DNA from: Uloborus plumipes
Lineage: Eukaryota; Arthropoda; Arachnida; Araneae; Uloboridae
Assembly (NCBI GenBank): GCA_038373865.1
Contig: JAXGGA010003375.1
Coordinates: 1-64,000, forward strand
Direction of reading: 5' to 3'
DNA: 64,000 bases
Part shown: positions 21,976 to 60,464 of the stretch, piece after piece
How the letters are laid out: every line of letters starts with the position of its first letter
How positions within the stretch are numbered: position 1 is the first letter of the stretch
Notes under the pieces: model-generated
Database searches by the model: none
Told to the model about the DNA's origin: nothing
Seen by the model: only the letters and a program-made list of their open reading frames with translations
Made by a program: the position numbers and the translations under genes

Positions 21976-22449
21976 CTACAAAATAAAAACTATAAACTTG
22001 AGTCATAAAAATAGGAATTTCAACCTAGGCGTCGTAATGACACCTAGACTTTTAGACAGCAAAATGAACAATCATTGATGCCAATTAAAAATATATGCAT
22101 TGAAAAAAAAAAAAAAAAAACTTAACAAATGGAAACTTTCAACATTGCCAATAGTATATTTAAAAATTATCTGTAAAAAATACAGGGAAAAAAATGTTTT
22201 TAAAAACGAACTTGATTGCGCTCAAATTTTTTTTATGAATTTATCATCTGGATCAATCTTGGGTCTTGGTTAGGAGAATGAGTCAGGAAAAAAAGCTTCA
22301 ATCAATACCCAGGGGTCAATCCAGGATGTTTGACCAAGGTCCTGTTTTTGAAATTTTGTGAAAAATAGTTCAGAATTTTGTGAAAACTAATTCCTAACTT
22401 TGTCAAAAATAGTTACGGCAAAAAAAATTCCCTACCGTTCCTTAAACTC

Positions 22450-22665
22450 GGATTTCTATGAAGAGTCAGTTTTGAGTGTGGGATTTTTGTGAAAGGTCCA
22501 TTTTTGAGTGACTGAATTTTGTGAAGAATCCTTTTTTGAGTTTTTGAATTTTGTGAAGGGTCCTTTTTTGAGTGATTGAATTTTGTGAAGAGTGCTTTTT
22601 TGAGTGACTGAATTTTGTGAGGGGTCCTTTTTTGAGTGCCTGAATTTTGAGAAGGGTCCTTTAAC
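22450..22665 (+). repeat. 32-bp minisatellite, six or more units
   Basis: The word GAATTTT (GGATTTTT in the first unit) recurs at 22482, 22514, 22546, 22578, 22610 and 22642, exactly 32 bp apart. The unit is roughly GAATTTTGTGAAGGGTCC plus TTTTTTGAGTGACT. The open minus-strand frame across it, with repeated KKDPSQNSVTQK-like phrases, is the repeat read as protein and not a gene. Similar loose wording occurs at 59430-59540. Confidence 0.92.
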
Positions 22666-22955
22666 GGACCTAATTTCTCGATAGATCAGGGTTGTTTGAT
22701 TTTGGCCCGGGGCGGAAAAAACCGCCGGAAAAAAATTGGAAAAAACATCCCGGTACAAAATAGCATTTTGTCCATTTCGTCCACTCTAAAGAAAATGACA
22801 GTTCTTGATTAAAAAATCCAAAGTTTAAAAGTAATGTTTTAAAATATTGATTTTTTTCAATGAGGTACTAGTTTTATTATCAAAATTAGCACACATAATT
22901 ATGTATACCAACAAATATTTAATAAACAATAGATACTATAAAAATATAGTATCTG

Positions 22956-25328
22956 CCCAGACAGCACGAAACGTCCAATGGACGTTAATTTTATGTCCTG
23001 AACGTCCGAATCTGGTCCGATGTCAAAATTGATGAAATTTGGCGATCCTTAGATGCGCCTCACAGGACGTCCCACGGACTATTTTTTTTTTAGGTCTAAG
23101 GATGACCAAAAGTGATCTGCATCCTTTCAGGACGTACCACGGACTTTTTTTCCAGATGTCCTGGGAACTTATCTCTAAGGATGTCCCAAGTCTCAACAAA
23201 ATCAATTGTTTTTAGGACATTATTTTCAAGTTGTAGGGAAAATTTTATTTTTTATTTTCTCAATGAAGTTTACTACCAATGACGGTAAACTATGATGCAC
23301 AAAACTTATACGAAGCATGAAAATAATATTTAAACTCACTAAACATAAAAATATGCTGCAAATTTTTGAAGGAAAAATTTCCTTGAAAAAATACAATTTT
23401 TTTTTTTAATTTTACAATTAAATATGAAATGGGAAGCTCAAAGTAGTTCTACAACTAATTTTAAAAACCAAATAAATACAAAACAAGCTTATGTTTGTCC
23501 GAAATATTTTTTTAAATTATGTCATGGTGTACTGTAAAATTATATGACATGAGGTCATCCTAAGGAGCATCACATAGAACGTCCCAAGTACAAATTTTAT
23601 TATTGTCCTCCGGATAGCCTGAAGTAAACTGCAAAATTTCATGACGTACGAAGGACTTTATTTTCTCACATCCTGCGATCTTCATTCTTAGGATGTCCTG
23701 CAAATGAGTCAAATCAGTCTATTATAGGACTTACTTATTTAACTTCGAAAATTCTTATTTTAAGTGATAAAGTGAAAGTGGTGAGTACGAAGTGAACTTT
23801 TTTTCCACATTCATCTATGAAATTTTTGGACTTCTAATATACTTTATTCTAAATGGAAAAGTGGGCGATTTGTTCCGAGGAACTTGGATTATTTTAAAAG
23901 TGAAATGTTTAACTACTATAAAGCCGAGAAAGGAACGAAGTTGCATAAAAATTGAAGTATTTTCAAAGTATATTAATAAACAAAAAAGTAGCAGAACATT
24001 TTAAGAGTGAAACATGATTTAGTTCCAATTTTTGTGTGTGGAAATGAACATACATTTTTAAAATATTCATGATAGTCAAAGTTCTAGCAAATTTTGATAA
24101 AGGTCAAAATTAAAAAAAAAAGTTTTGCCAAAATGCTCTCCTTCTCTCAAATTTAAAACATCAAAATTTGAACTTCATTTATTAAAGTTTATGCTAGGAT
24201 AATGACCTGCTATTAATACACTACAGTATATTCTGAAGATTTTTTTTAAAATAATGATTGTTTTAAGCTTTTTTTCTTTCTTTTTCTTTTTAAATTCATT
24301 ATAAAATGTAAAATATAATTCTACTGACTTTCTTTTTTCTCTTTAAACCTCTAAAATAACAATTTTAGTTTTAAATTATTATAAAAACAAACTATCCCTA
24401 AATTTATTAGACGATTTTTTTTTTAAATTGACATATTTTAATTGTAAAAGAAATAAAAATAAGTAAATACACCATTTTCTGTTATAAGCACACATATTTG
24501 AAATTCGTTATTATCATTCTTAAATAGTTTACTTTAGCTTAAAAAAAATACGGGTTTATTTCTTTCAAATATATTTGAATTGTATTAGTATTACTTCATC
24601 ATCATAAAAATCATTCACTGATGTAATATTTTTTATTATTAAAATTTTAAAAATAGTTCTGAAATAGTTTTCCAAAACAATAGTTTTTTTTCACCGAGGT
24701 TGAAGAAATGCCCTAATGCCGAAAAGATAGCTAACATTATTTTTTTAATTCTGAAATCAAAAGGGCTTTTTTAATTCCAAAAGGATTGAAATTATGACAC
24801 TTTGCCACCGACAGAGTGGTATAGTGGTTAAGACGCTGGCCTCTTACGCCCAAAAGCGCGTGTTCGAATCCGGCTCCAGGCAGTGGATTTTCACGGTGCA
24901 GAAAATCGACAGCGCTCATGACGTATGATTATGTGGCATGTAAAAGATCCCTCGGGTACTTGTCGACAGCCAAATTATTAACTAAATTTTTCGTTGAACA
25001 CGATGCATAGTCCGTCTAATGTTCTAAAGAAAACCAAAATTGGAACGGCTATAGTTCGTAGGACGTCTTTTGTTCATTTTAATTAGTCCTGGGGGATAAT
25101 GTTTTCTGAACGTCCTGAGAACCACGAAAGGCTTAAGTCCTCGGGATGGCTGCTGACAACACAGGGACCAACTGGGGAAGAACACTTCGCGGACATTGAA
25201 CGGTCCCTAGGCTGTCCCTCGATTACCGCGGGATGAAATTTAAACGTCCGAAGGATGAGTTAACATTTTGAGTTAGCCCTGAAATGACATTTCTAGGACG
25301 TCCAAAGGACAAAGCAGTGCTGTTTGGG
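22956..25328. mobile_element. 2.37-kb non-autonomous element with GGACGT/ACGTCC arrays (CCCARRYAGCAY group)
   Basis: Left end CCCAGACAGCACGAAACGTCC-type; right end, on the minus strand, CCCAAACAGCACTGC. The flanks AGTATCTG (22948-22955) and TGTATCTG (25329-25336) form an 8-bp TSD with one mismatch. GGACGT, ACGTCC and shorter GGAC/GTCC cores are reiterated in the outer about 250 bp at each end and occur singly in the AT-rich middle. No ORF of note. A tRNA-derived SINE lies inside. The termini match the pattern of the element at 7609-8014 although the internal motif differs. Confidence 0.68.
24808..24985 (+). mobile_element. tRNA-derived SINE
   Basis: A tRNA-like head has an A-box region (GTATAGTGGTTAAGACGCTGG) and a B-box GTTCGAATCC at the right spacing. 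It does not form an acceptor stem, so it is not a functional tRNA gene. It is followed by a hairpin GATTTTC-acggtgca-GAAAATC (24894-24915) and a conserved-looking tail TGTAAAAGATCCCTCGGGT. Plus-strand orientation; the 3' boundary is estimated. Confidence 0.62.
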
Positions 25329-25336
25329 TGTATCTG

Positions 25337-26469
25337 TATAAAATAAATGAATATTAACGATAAGATTTAATGCTTACGAGAGCACACATCAACAGTAAAT
25401 AATTTTAAGATGTTTACTTTTTGTGAAGGAGTTTCATTGCCAACAATAAAAGTGTATATAAAATATAAAAGTTGAAATGAAAATTTTAAAAGGTTTTAGT
25501 CTCAAAATATTAAAAACCCAATGAAGTAAACATTATTTGCTGTCAAGAAAGAAAATTTGGACATGAAATGAAATATGTTTATGTAATAACATTAATCTAT
25601 CCATAAAACAATGCTGTGTACATAAATATTTTACAACGGGGCAACATTCATTAAATCCTCAAAAAATATAACGTAAAATGACCAAATGAATCAAAATTAA
25701 ACCAATATTTCTTGTAGCATCTAATGTATTTTCAAATACAAATGATATACATTTATATGTGTATTTAATTCAAACAAAATTTAACCATAGAATTTATGAG
25801 AAAATATCATATAAAGTTTACTTTTCAAGGGATTGTAATGTGTTAAATAAATATCTAAGGTGACGGAATACTTTAATTTCTTTTTAAAAATATGTATTAA
25901 AGAAAAACATTTTTTTTCCCTATTTGTCTACTTTATAATAATGTAATTACACTCAATAGTTTATTCACTGTGTTAAATTTTATTTCTTTCGACTAAAATT
26001 AGTTAAAAATCAATGGGTTAATTGCCATTCTTTTTTTTGCATGATATCATCATTCTATTTTGGGAAATAGGTAATGCAAGAGAGATACTAATTGTACATC
26101 ATAACATATTTATACATCAAACGGATGAAAAAAAACTGCGTTTTTTTTTTTTTTTTTCTTTTCTTCCATTTTGTCCAATTTTGTCCATTTCTTCCAGCTT
26201 CACGGACTTTTTGCAAAAAAGTGGACGAAATGACAACCCTGCTGAAACCACACTCCTCGCCATTCTTGAAGTAGCATGCTTGAGCCATAGTAACACATTC
26301 TTATAATGCTTTCCAGAAATTTTAATAATACATATTATACTGTTTTCATTATGCTATTGAACATTAATCTTGCAAAGAGAAATTCTGTGTAAGCCATTGA
26401 CATATCCAAGCAACGCAAAGAATTGTGGTAACTAGTCTCACAATCAACTCCGGTCCTGAAATAAGGAGC
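25337..26469. other. AT-rich, no gene seen
   Basis: Apart from the possible hAT right end near 26130-26241 I see only AT-rich DNA and a T-tract at 26141-26157. Confidence 0.5.
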
Positions 26470-28450
26470 AACTTAATATTGAGATTAGATGTTTGCTAAT
26501 GCCTCATTTGGGATATGCTCAGGGTTGGCAAAAACCCGGGTTTTTCTACAAAAACCCAACCCACCCGGGTTTTTGTGGGTTTTTCTGGGTATTTGTGGGT
26601 TTTTCTGGGTATTTGCGGGTTTTTCTGGGTTTTTGTATGTTAAATTTTATCTCTTATGCGGGTATTGATATATAATGTATGCATTCATTCATATAAAAAT
26701 ATATTCATTAAGTTAAAGTTCTGAATCGCATTTAATCAATTTTAATGGATTAATAATTAATATTATTAACAATATCAATTAATAATATCATCAACCGAAT
26801 TGTAATATTTAATGTGTATATTTAAGAAGCTTTGGACAATGGTTTCAGCTATAAACTTTTATCACTTGTTTTTTGCAAAATAGAAGAACTGTTGCAAATG
26901 GGCTTTCCTACAAATACAGGAATATTTAGGGTGTAAAAGTTTCAAAAACTTAATGAGAAAAGATGATTATTTCTATTAATAAACAAGTGCAAATAGTTTT
27001 AATTTTTTAATAGTATCAATTTAAGTAGCCTGCGTCACGTCTAGTCATGTCATTTGCATGTTTCTTATAAGGCATATCTCAATGATAGGTGTGTGCCTGA
27101 GATAAGAGAAGTGTCTAACTCCCCCCCTCCTATTTTCAAAACCAAAACTGATTAATTTCAGATGGGGGAGGGGGGACTCTTGATCGATTTTTTTTTTTTT
27201 TTAAATAATCTTCAGAAAAAACTAGGTTAACATTAGAGCTTTGCAAGAATTATAAATTTATTAATAAATGCTTGTCATAATATTTTAGTAGTAATAAATT
27301 GCATGGGGATGCATTTTCTTTGTTTTTTTTTTAATCAAAGTCAGTGGTATGGTACATCTATAACATAGCACTTGAAAATCATCTAAATGCAATAGGGTTA
27401 GAAGAAATGAAGAGCAAAACTTAATTTTTCTTGCTCCAGAATAAAAGCAAAATTTGCAGCAGCAACTATTCCATACAAAAATTTCAATTTCGAGATCTAC
27501 AAATCAAAATTAATTTATTCAATTTTGTGTTGAATCAAAATTATCATAAAACTAGGCATTAACTAGGCATTTTTTTCCTTCTACAAGAAGTTTATCAATG
27601 GTTCATTTCCAATTTATTTTTAAAATTTGAAATTTGGTGTGAAAAAATAAATAAATAATAATAAGTATTTTGCAACAAAAAGTAGTATCATAGCTAGAAA
27701 AATTTTCTGGACGATGACTTGAAAATTGAAGAAATAATAATTATTTTATAAAATAAATAATTACTCTAAGAAAAATTATCTCAAATGAACCTGATTTCTT
27801 ACTTATTTTTTATGTATAATTTAGATGAGATATTATTATTGACTATGTTTGTTGATAACTTAGAAATTAACAAAAACCCACTTTTGACAAAAACCCGGGT
27901 GGGTTTTTGTTGGTGGACCCGCCCAGAAAAACCCGGGCGGGTTTTTCTGGGCTGGGCCCACCTTTGCCAACCCTGGATATGCTGTTTAGTTTTGGTCTCC
28001 TTATCTTAAGAAATATATTAATTTACTGGAAAGGGTACAAAGAAGGGCTACAAGGTTAGTGAATGGATTTTCTTAGACTATGATTCCAGACTTGGAATGG
28101 TTAATGTGTAGTTTTGAACAAAGGAGAATCAGAAGGGACATGGTTCAGTTGTTTAAATTTATCAAAATGAAAGATGTTACGGGGGTTAGATTTTTGCACG
28201 GAAAGCAGGACAAGGGCACATTCTTTAAAGCTGTTTAAATCTCAGGCTAACTTGTAAATTCAGAAAAATTACTATTTTAGCAGGATAGTGGAAACTTGGA
28301 AGTTTACTCGAAGAGGTGGTAAGGAGCAAGGGAGTAGATAGCTTTAAGAGGGCCATTGATCTTCTTTGGGGTCTACAATTTGACTAGGACCAGCACAGTG
28401 GGGGTCCAGAGCCTTTGCTGGTTTTTGTATTTGTATTATATGCGATAAGT
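26470..28450 (+). mobile_element. Decayed CR1/Jockey-like LINE fragment, split by hAT copy B
   Basis: Before the hAT insertion the plus strand reads MPHLGYA; after it the frame continues with a WSPYLKK-like and then ERVQRRATRLV-like block, the C-terminal landmarks of CR1/Jockey-type reverse transcriptases. Further on, VVETW and GVDSFKRAID match the usual VV-x-W-N...SVN-SFK ending. Several stops and frame breaks are present. The left boundary is approximate. Inactive. Confidence 0.65.
26520..27975. mobile_element. Non-autonomous hAT element, copy B (uninterrupted)
   Basis: Ends CAGGGTTGGCAAAAACCCGG and GCCAACCCTG; perfect 8-bp TSD GATATGCT (26512-26519 and 27976-27983). Collinear with copy A at 14380-19744, but with the Sola target site intact at about 27289. 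The insertion splits a LINE reading frame. The left end has an expanded run of GGGTTTTTCTGGGTATTTGT repeats. Confidence 0.93.
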
Positions 28451-29225
28451 TCAAGACTTTGAAAAAAAAAAGAGTGAAGTTTGAGTGTCACAATAGCAGT
28501 GTTTGTCTTACTTTGAAAATTTTCCATTCACAAAAGCCGTACCATTTGGGAAGATTATTATTTAATTTTATATTTATTTTTAATTCCTAACAGCAAGTTA
28601 AAAGAAAAATATGTGTTCAAACAATTCATTCATATGTAAACAATAAAAACTGATATAGAGTTAAAATGATTCATGTGAAAAATAACACAATAAAACAAAT
28701 CTTATTATCAATTCAAACCCAAAACAAATATTCAACCTTTTTAAAATGTTGAAAAGAAGATTTTGCTATAAATAAAATAAAGTGTTCAGTACATTAACAG
28801 TAGAAACACGTCATTTCCAAAGGATTTTAGAAAATGATTATGCAAGAGAAGAACAGAAGTTCTGAGCACATTTTGACAGGAGCATTTCACTGCACAAATA
28901 GAACAGAAATATTGTGCTGATTCATTTATTATTTGAGCAATGAACTAAGTTTCATGTCAACAAATCTATATAAATTATTCACAAATTCATTGCACAAACA
29001 AATCTGCAAACAAAAACAAATTATACTATAAACAAACAGTTACTTTTCAAAAATTCTCTATTTTAAAATTATTAGAGGAAATTTCATCAGAAGAAATATT
29101 ACTTTTAGAGTTTAATGTAAATAGTTGATACGTATAATAACATTCAATATTAAATAAACTATGTAAACAAAGTGAATAATTTTAAAAACTGAAAATATTT
29201 AGATCAAAGGTAAATTTCATCTTAC
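28451..29225. other. AT-rich probable intron, nothing recognised
   Basis: Very AT-rich, with no open frames of interest. It lies between the LINE fragment and a candidate 5'UTR exon of the minus-strand RhoGEF gene. Confidence 0.5.
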
Positions 29226-29460
29226 CAGTTTGACAGACTATGACAATATTTATTCTTTTTTATGCACAAACTGATGATTTGCCAACAAATGATAAGTGAT
29301 ATAAATAAATGCCCCGAAGTAATGAGAGGTTTAACCATAATATCACACAACCTGCACAATCCACCTGACCGCACATTCACCATGAAATACAAGCTAACTG
29401 GAATGTTAAATCCACCAATCAACAGCAGCCGTGAAGCCGAAGTTTACTATTTACCATGAC
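29226..29460 (-). other. Candidate 5'UTR exon and promoter-proximal region of the RhoGEF gene
   Basis: On the minus strand, higher-complexity sequence ends at a good donor AAACTG|GTAAGATG (last exon base 29226). The gene's first coding exon at 21975 starts at an acceptor, so a non-coding exon upstream is required. The 5' end is not determined. Overlapping frames on both strands (about 65 codons) show no family resemblance. Confidence 0.35.
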
Positions 29461-30413
29461 GTACCAAGGTGGAGTTTCTCATTGGATAAAAGTAAAAGTT
29501 TTTAAAATAAGGTTTTAAGTCTTACTATTAATGGTTTTGTTTCGGAAGACATGAGAAAAAAAACTTAACACTAGTTCTACTTTCAGTATTTTTAGCATAT
29601 GATTCATATGTTCCGTCTTTAATCTTTTTCATTTTCCTTCATAATGGAAAATTAAACTTTGTACAAGTGTGTTTCGATTTGAGCACCACTCGCTTTGAAG
29701 TTGCCGTCCAAGGCACTTTGTAAAAAAAACGATTATTTGACTTTTTTTTTTTTTTTTTTCAATTCAAGAGAAGAGGATTCATGGCACAGACTGGAATACG
29801 ACATTGAACGTTTTAAAGGGGAGCAATAAGTTTTCTCAGAACACTTTTGAAGATGGGCCTGTTTTGTCTGAAAATAAAATAGTTTCGGCGTCTATTAGTA
29901 GCATTTCAAGGATTTAAGACGCTCTATTTTCCACTCATGTGATGTGCCAATGTTGTCATGTAACAGGAAAGCGACGAATTTTCTCACATCGAAGAACATG
30001 GTTGATGATGTCAACTGATAACGTAAAGTAAATGATAATAACAGGGTTTTTTTCTGTGAAATCACCATACCGGTTACGATGCAGCGCGATTTCATGAAGC
30101 AGTATAGGATGATATCTAATCATCGTCTTACTGGTAGCGAAATTTCTTCTACAGTATCGTAACAATGTCGCAAAACCATACTGCGACGTCAGACAACCTT
30201 TTAGATCAACCATCGTCGTATATCGTAACCCGATAACGGCTTTGCAATTTCTACAAGATCCGATTAGTAAACAGCACATGACAAGAATATGAAAACGTTT
30301 AAAAAGGTATCATAACTGTCTTCCAGTTGACTCTGTTTTCTGAACGTTACTTTGATTTTCATAATGAAAATTTTGATAATTAGAAAAAAAAAGATTTGAA
30401 AAAGAAAGAAAGA
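29461..30413. other. Upstream region with a CpG-richer patch
   Basis: 29880-30270 is richer in CG than its surroundings (TATCGTAAC, GTCGCAA, CTGCGACGTC). It could be a promoter-associated stretch or a degraded element. Minus-strand frames of 66 and 107 codons here show no recognisable domain. Confidence 0.35.
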
Positions 30414-30960
30414 AATACAGTAAACTCCCACTTATACGCCGCCTCATTTATGCTCCTTTTTCACTTATACGACGATTTTAAATGGTCCCAGCACATTCCA
30501 TAGCAAAATAATGTTAGTATCGTTCGTTTATGCGTCGCTCTAAAGATAAATATTTCACTTATGCGCCGAATTTTCCCTAAAATGTATGAAAATTTATTTA
30601 TTTTCTTTAAAAAATAAGCATTTTTCTTTACTTTCCTCTTTAACCTTTTGCCTTTATTGCTCACGGAAGGCATTTTTTCCGCATGAACTAGAGTTCGGAA
30701 AGGGACAATTATCTATTGTGCATCGTTTTAAAGGGAACAGTTTGTAATTAGGTATGCTACAACTTTTGTTTTCTCTTAATCATTATAGTTACGTTACAGT
30801 CATTGCCAAACTGTAGTGATATGTCCCTTTTCTATAGAAACATTCTTATGCACTCTCTCATTAGAACTTATGTTGAGTTTTAGTCCTTTAAATAGGCTTG
30901 TTCACTAATACGTCTCTCTCACTTATGCGCCTTTCTCTGTTGGTCCCTTGGGCAGGCGGA
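30414..30960 (+). mobile_element. Pogo/Tigger-like remnant (left end only)
   Basis: TA-CAGTAAACTCCCACTTATACG at about 30417 looks like a pogo-type terminus. CACTTATRCG-like phrases recur at about 30432, 30470, 30558 and 30930. No matching right terminus was found, so the copy is truncated or mutated. Confidence 0.4.
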
Positions 30961-31587
30961 TGTTGAAGACCTCTTATTGCACTGCCATGGTCGGAGCAAA
31001 TATCAATAACATATAACGCATAACCTCATTTATTGTTTATTTTTTTAAAATTCACGATGATTATTTTCATCATGTTGCACTTTGGAGCACGGAGAAGTTT
31101 TAACCTACTAATCCTGCTTTGGCTAATAATAGATACTGTTACAAAACTTGCAAAAACAAAAAATTCACCATCGCCGAATTTTAAAACACGATTGATTTTT
31201 AATGAATTTTTAAAAAATCTATGCTTAAAAAATGTCCGCCTTGAGAAACGAAACCTGTCACGTAACATGGATGTATCTTTCTGCAGTTCACACACAAAAT
31301 TATATTGCAGTTATACCAGTTTTTTTTCTCTTCCTTCCGCTATCAATTAGTTACAGTCTATTAATTTATTATGAAGATTGGATTCGTCAAAGCTTCCTTT
31401 GACGAATCCTTAACCTTGCTACGAGTATGAAATATGACGGTTTTAAAGCTTTTTGCTGCGAAAATTTAACCATATCTGAATTTTTAGAAAAACTCTTACC
31501 TGTTACGACAGCCGCGAATAGCATGGTGAAAGCGCGGTAAAACTTTGTGGTATATTTCAAAGAGTAAGTAACCCAACTTTGCCCCCT

Positions 31588-31760
31588 CCCCCAGAGGCCT
31601 TTTTGGCTCAGTGGCCAAAGCACTGGATACAGAGGCCCCAAGTTCCAGCCTTGGCTAGGAATCTACTATTCGTTCGCCACATCCTTTTCCGCTCTGGCCG
31701 TTATGCAAAACTCCTCTCTCCATAGACGCTCTCAGTCAACAAGCAAAATTCACACCAGCC
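31588..31760 (+). mobile_element. Probable tRNA-derived SINE
   Basis: TGGCTCAGTGGCCAAAGCACTGG fits the tRNA A-box (TRGCNNAGYNGG) and AGTTCCAGCCTTGG sits at B-box spacing but is degenerate. The tail resembles no tRNA. It differs from the SINE at 24808. Confidence 0.5.
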
Positions 31761-34091
31761 ATATGGCGTCACCGTCGCTCGAACTTAAAAATTATTTTTA
31801 GGATAACTACCAGTATTGCAATTTCTTATCACTGATGATGTTCATGCATGTTGTTTTGTTATTAAAAAAATATTTAAAAATTATTTTAATGTCTACTTAT
31901 TTTTTGGGCCCGTCAATTACCATCTCCCCCGGCTTTGGAAAATCAATGCATTTTCCTTTTAGTTAGCATAGTTTTTGCTGTTATTTGGTTTAATTTGTAT
32001 TTAATATAAACCCTTGACCCCCCCCCAAAAAAAAATGAAATGGCGGGCCTGGTTCATTCCAAGTAAAAAACTTTTTTTTAGAAAAACTAATTAGATTTTT
32101 TGATAGAGTACGTCTTGAATTCTGAGAAATGGCAAGAACCAAGACTCTACACTTTTTAGAAGTATTATTATTATTCATCATTATTAAAAAAAAAAATATT
32201 TTACAAATAACATAACCCTTACACATGATTAATTAACCTAATCCCTAGTGGCAAATGGAAATTCGAGTAATTTCAAAGAAAATTTTAAAAGTTTTATTGT
32301 ACTTTTCTGGGGAATGATTGCTAAATGAAAGTACATTCGATATACAATCAACATGTTCAAGAATGACTCGAAGTTAAAAGTTTTCATGATGGAATAGGTT
32401 TTGCGTTTTGCAAGAACAAAAAAATATATATTTGGAGTGCTTTGCTGAATTTTTACTTATACTCTTGGCTCTGCTGAAATGAACATGGTCGGTTCCAAGA
32501 AATATTATTTGATCAAGCAGGAATCTTAACGTAGCGTCTATGGCACCAGAAATATTCAGTTTCGAGATATTTTATTCGTATAAGTGGGGTATTAGTTTAT
32601 CCATTACTCGATTAAGCGGGGCCGATAGCATTTATATTTTTAATGAGCAAACTTGTACATAATCAGAAGGCTTGCGAAACCAGAACTCGGCATTTCCCAA
32701 ACTTCTCATTTAGTCAGAATTTTATTGAGTCAACGTTTTCGTCACATAATGCAAAATTAGATCAGAATGTGATAGTATTTATTTCCCCAAAGATTATTAA
32801 TAAAGGGGTGAATTAAAATCAAGAAATTATTTTGATATTGAAACATTGTTTGTTGAAAAACTTTGGAAATTTTATTGAGTGTTTCATAAGCCCATCCTCC
32901 AAAATTGAAGTTCTGACTCACATGCGCTTATTTTTTTTTTACTAATTGCTAGACTTTCATGCGAGTATTTTCAATAATTATTCCAATCAAAGTTTTCAGT
33001 GATGAACCATCAATGAATTTCATTTTTAATTCCATGAAGGGGCCATTTTTAGTCTGAAATATCACGAAAAGTTCTTTTTAGTTTTTAATGTCCGCAAACA
33101 GACCCAAACATGGACCCACATAAGGAGGGCTAAAGCACCCTTTCTAGCCTGTAGACATAGATATTTAATTTTTTAAAACAGAATTTGAGAATAAATATCT
33201 TGAAGAACATTTTAACACAAATCATTTATGAAAGACCATTATTTTTATTTTCTTTAATTTAATATTTTTCTGGCATATAATTTCAAATTTCCATTTGCTT
33301 TCTGAAAAATATGATACCCTTAAAAAGGTGAAAAGTCCGACGAATTTTAAAACAGAAAATTGTGATGAATCTAAATTTCTTGTATTACTTTGCAATCAGA
33401 AGACTTGGAAGAGGTTCCCCCCCCCCCCTTTCAGTAACTTTAGATTAGGGAGATTTAGGCTGAATTTTCAGTCGCAACTGTCACTTTTCTTTTACAGCAA
33501 GTTAATTTGCCATCAATGTTTCTTCAAGACCTTTTGCTCTGGCAAGGAGGGGGGCACATTTTTAGAATTAGGAGTGGCCAAGGTCATATTCAATGAGATA
33601 GCCCCTTTATTAGAGAGAAAAAATTGCACAAAAATAGGGGAGTCTGCAGGTTTTACACAGCGAAAAATGTTGAAATTATTTTTGAAATGGAATTTTGCAC
33701 TATCATTGGGGATGTTAGAAGGCCAGCAGTTCAAGGTTCTTTCCCCAGAGAATTTTCGGCATTCAAGTTTTGAAAACACGATTGTTTGCTGTCTCTGGTA
33801 AAACAATAAGGAAAAGAATAGGATTTAGAAAGTTTCTTTCAGAAATTTTAAAAATTGAAGTTTCCAAAACCTATTTTTGCGATCTGTTTACAAGTATCAT
33901 TGTTACTTATGCAATTTTAACCTTACTTATTATTAATTTAAGAACAATCATGATGAAAGCAGTACATCATGTTCAAATATGCTACATTGTTGATGAGTTT
34001 TGGCAACTATATGCCTGATCGCCAAAATGGCCACCAATTTGTTTAAAAAAATAAACAAGACAACTATTTTTTAAAAATTAGAGAAACAGTT
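31761..34091. other. Sequence 3' of PSMA4, no gene recognised
   Basis: AT-rich. A 168-codon frame at 33295-33801 contains a C-tract and T-rich runs and has no recognisable domain or splice context; I do not call it. Short TATAAGTGGGG / TTAAGCGGGGCC phrases near 32580-32620 resemble pogo-type ends but are unpaired. Confidence 0.45.
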
Positions 34092-34097
34092 TTTATT
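34092..34097 (-). terminator. PSMA4 polyadenylation signal
   Basis: AATAAA on the minus strand, about 33 nt after the PSMA4 stop codon, the only canonical hexamer seen in the first 50 nt of 3'UTR. Confidence 0.55.
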
Positions 34098-34129
34098 AGA
34101 AACATTATACACATTTACCAACAAATAAA

Positions 34130-60392
<26,263 letters not shown>

Positions 60393-60395
<3 letters not shown>

Positions 60396-60464
60396 TTTAA
60401 AGTAGAAGCAAATTATTCTTCCCGGAATCGCTTATTCACTGCCAAACAATAATCACAGCCGCAA
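60393..60464 (-). CDS. PSMA4: PSMA4 exon 1 (5'UTR plus start codon)
   Basis: On the minus strand an acceptor TTTGTTTCAG (exon starts at 60464) is followed by 69 nt and then AAAATG|GTTAGT. This ATG is in the only phase that fits exon 2, giving MARRYDS. A second ATG|GTTTGT lies just beyond at 60385-60383 with a poorer context. The initiator alone sits in this exon. Confidence 0.65.

Larger units (their letters stand above)
22687..26241. mobile_element. Possible hAT-like element split by a second insertion
   Basis: The left end CAGGGTTGTTTGATTTTGG and the right end, inverse CAGGGTTGTCATTTCGTCC, face each other, and both continue into TTTTGTCCATTTCGTCC or TGGACAAAATGG phrases. The flanks (CGATAGAT and CTGAAACC) do not form a TSD, so these may be two separate truncated copies. 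The element at 22956-25328 would be nested inside. Confidence 0.35.

Noticed and set aside
22456..22758. 100-codon minus-strand frame with repeated KKDPSQNSVTQK-like phrases
   Set aside because: Entirely explained by the 32-bp minisatellite.
24808..24880. Functional tRNA gene
   Set aside because: A and B boxes are present but acceptor and T stems do not pair; the sequence continues into a SINE tail.
22687..26241. A single hAT element enclosing the CCCARRYAGCAY element
   Set aside because: Ends are compatible but no target-site duplication could be found; listed only as a low-confidence feature.
29956..30279. 107-codon minus-strand frame in a CpG-richer patch
   Set aside because: No recognisable domain, no acceptor or donor in phase, and overlapping frames of equal length.
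33295..33801. 168-codon plus-strand open frame
   Set aside because: It includes a C-tract read as prolines and T-rich runs; no domain, no splice sites, and a competing antisense frame of similar quality.
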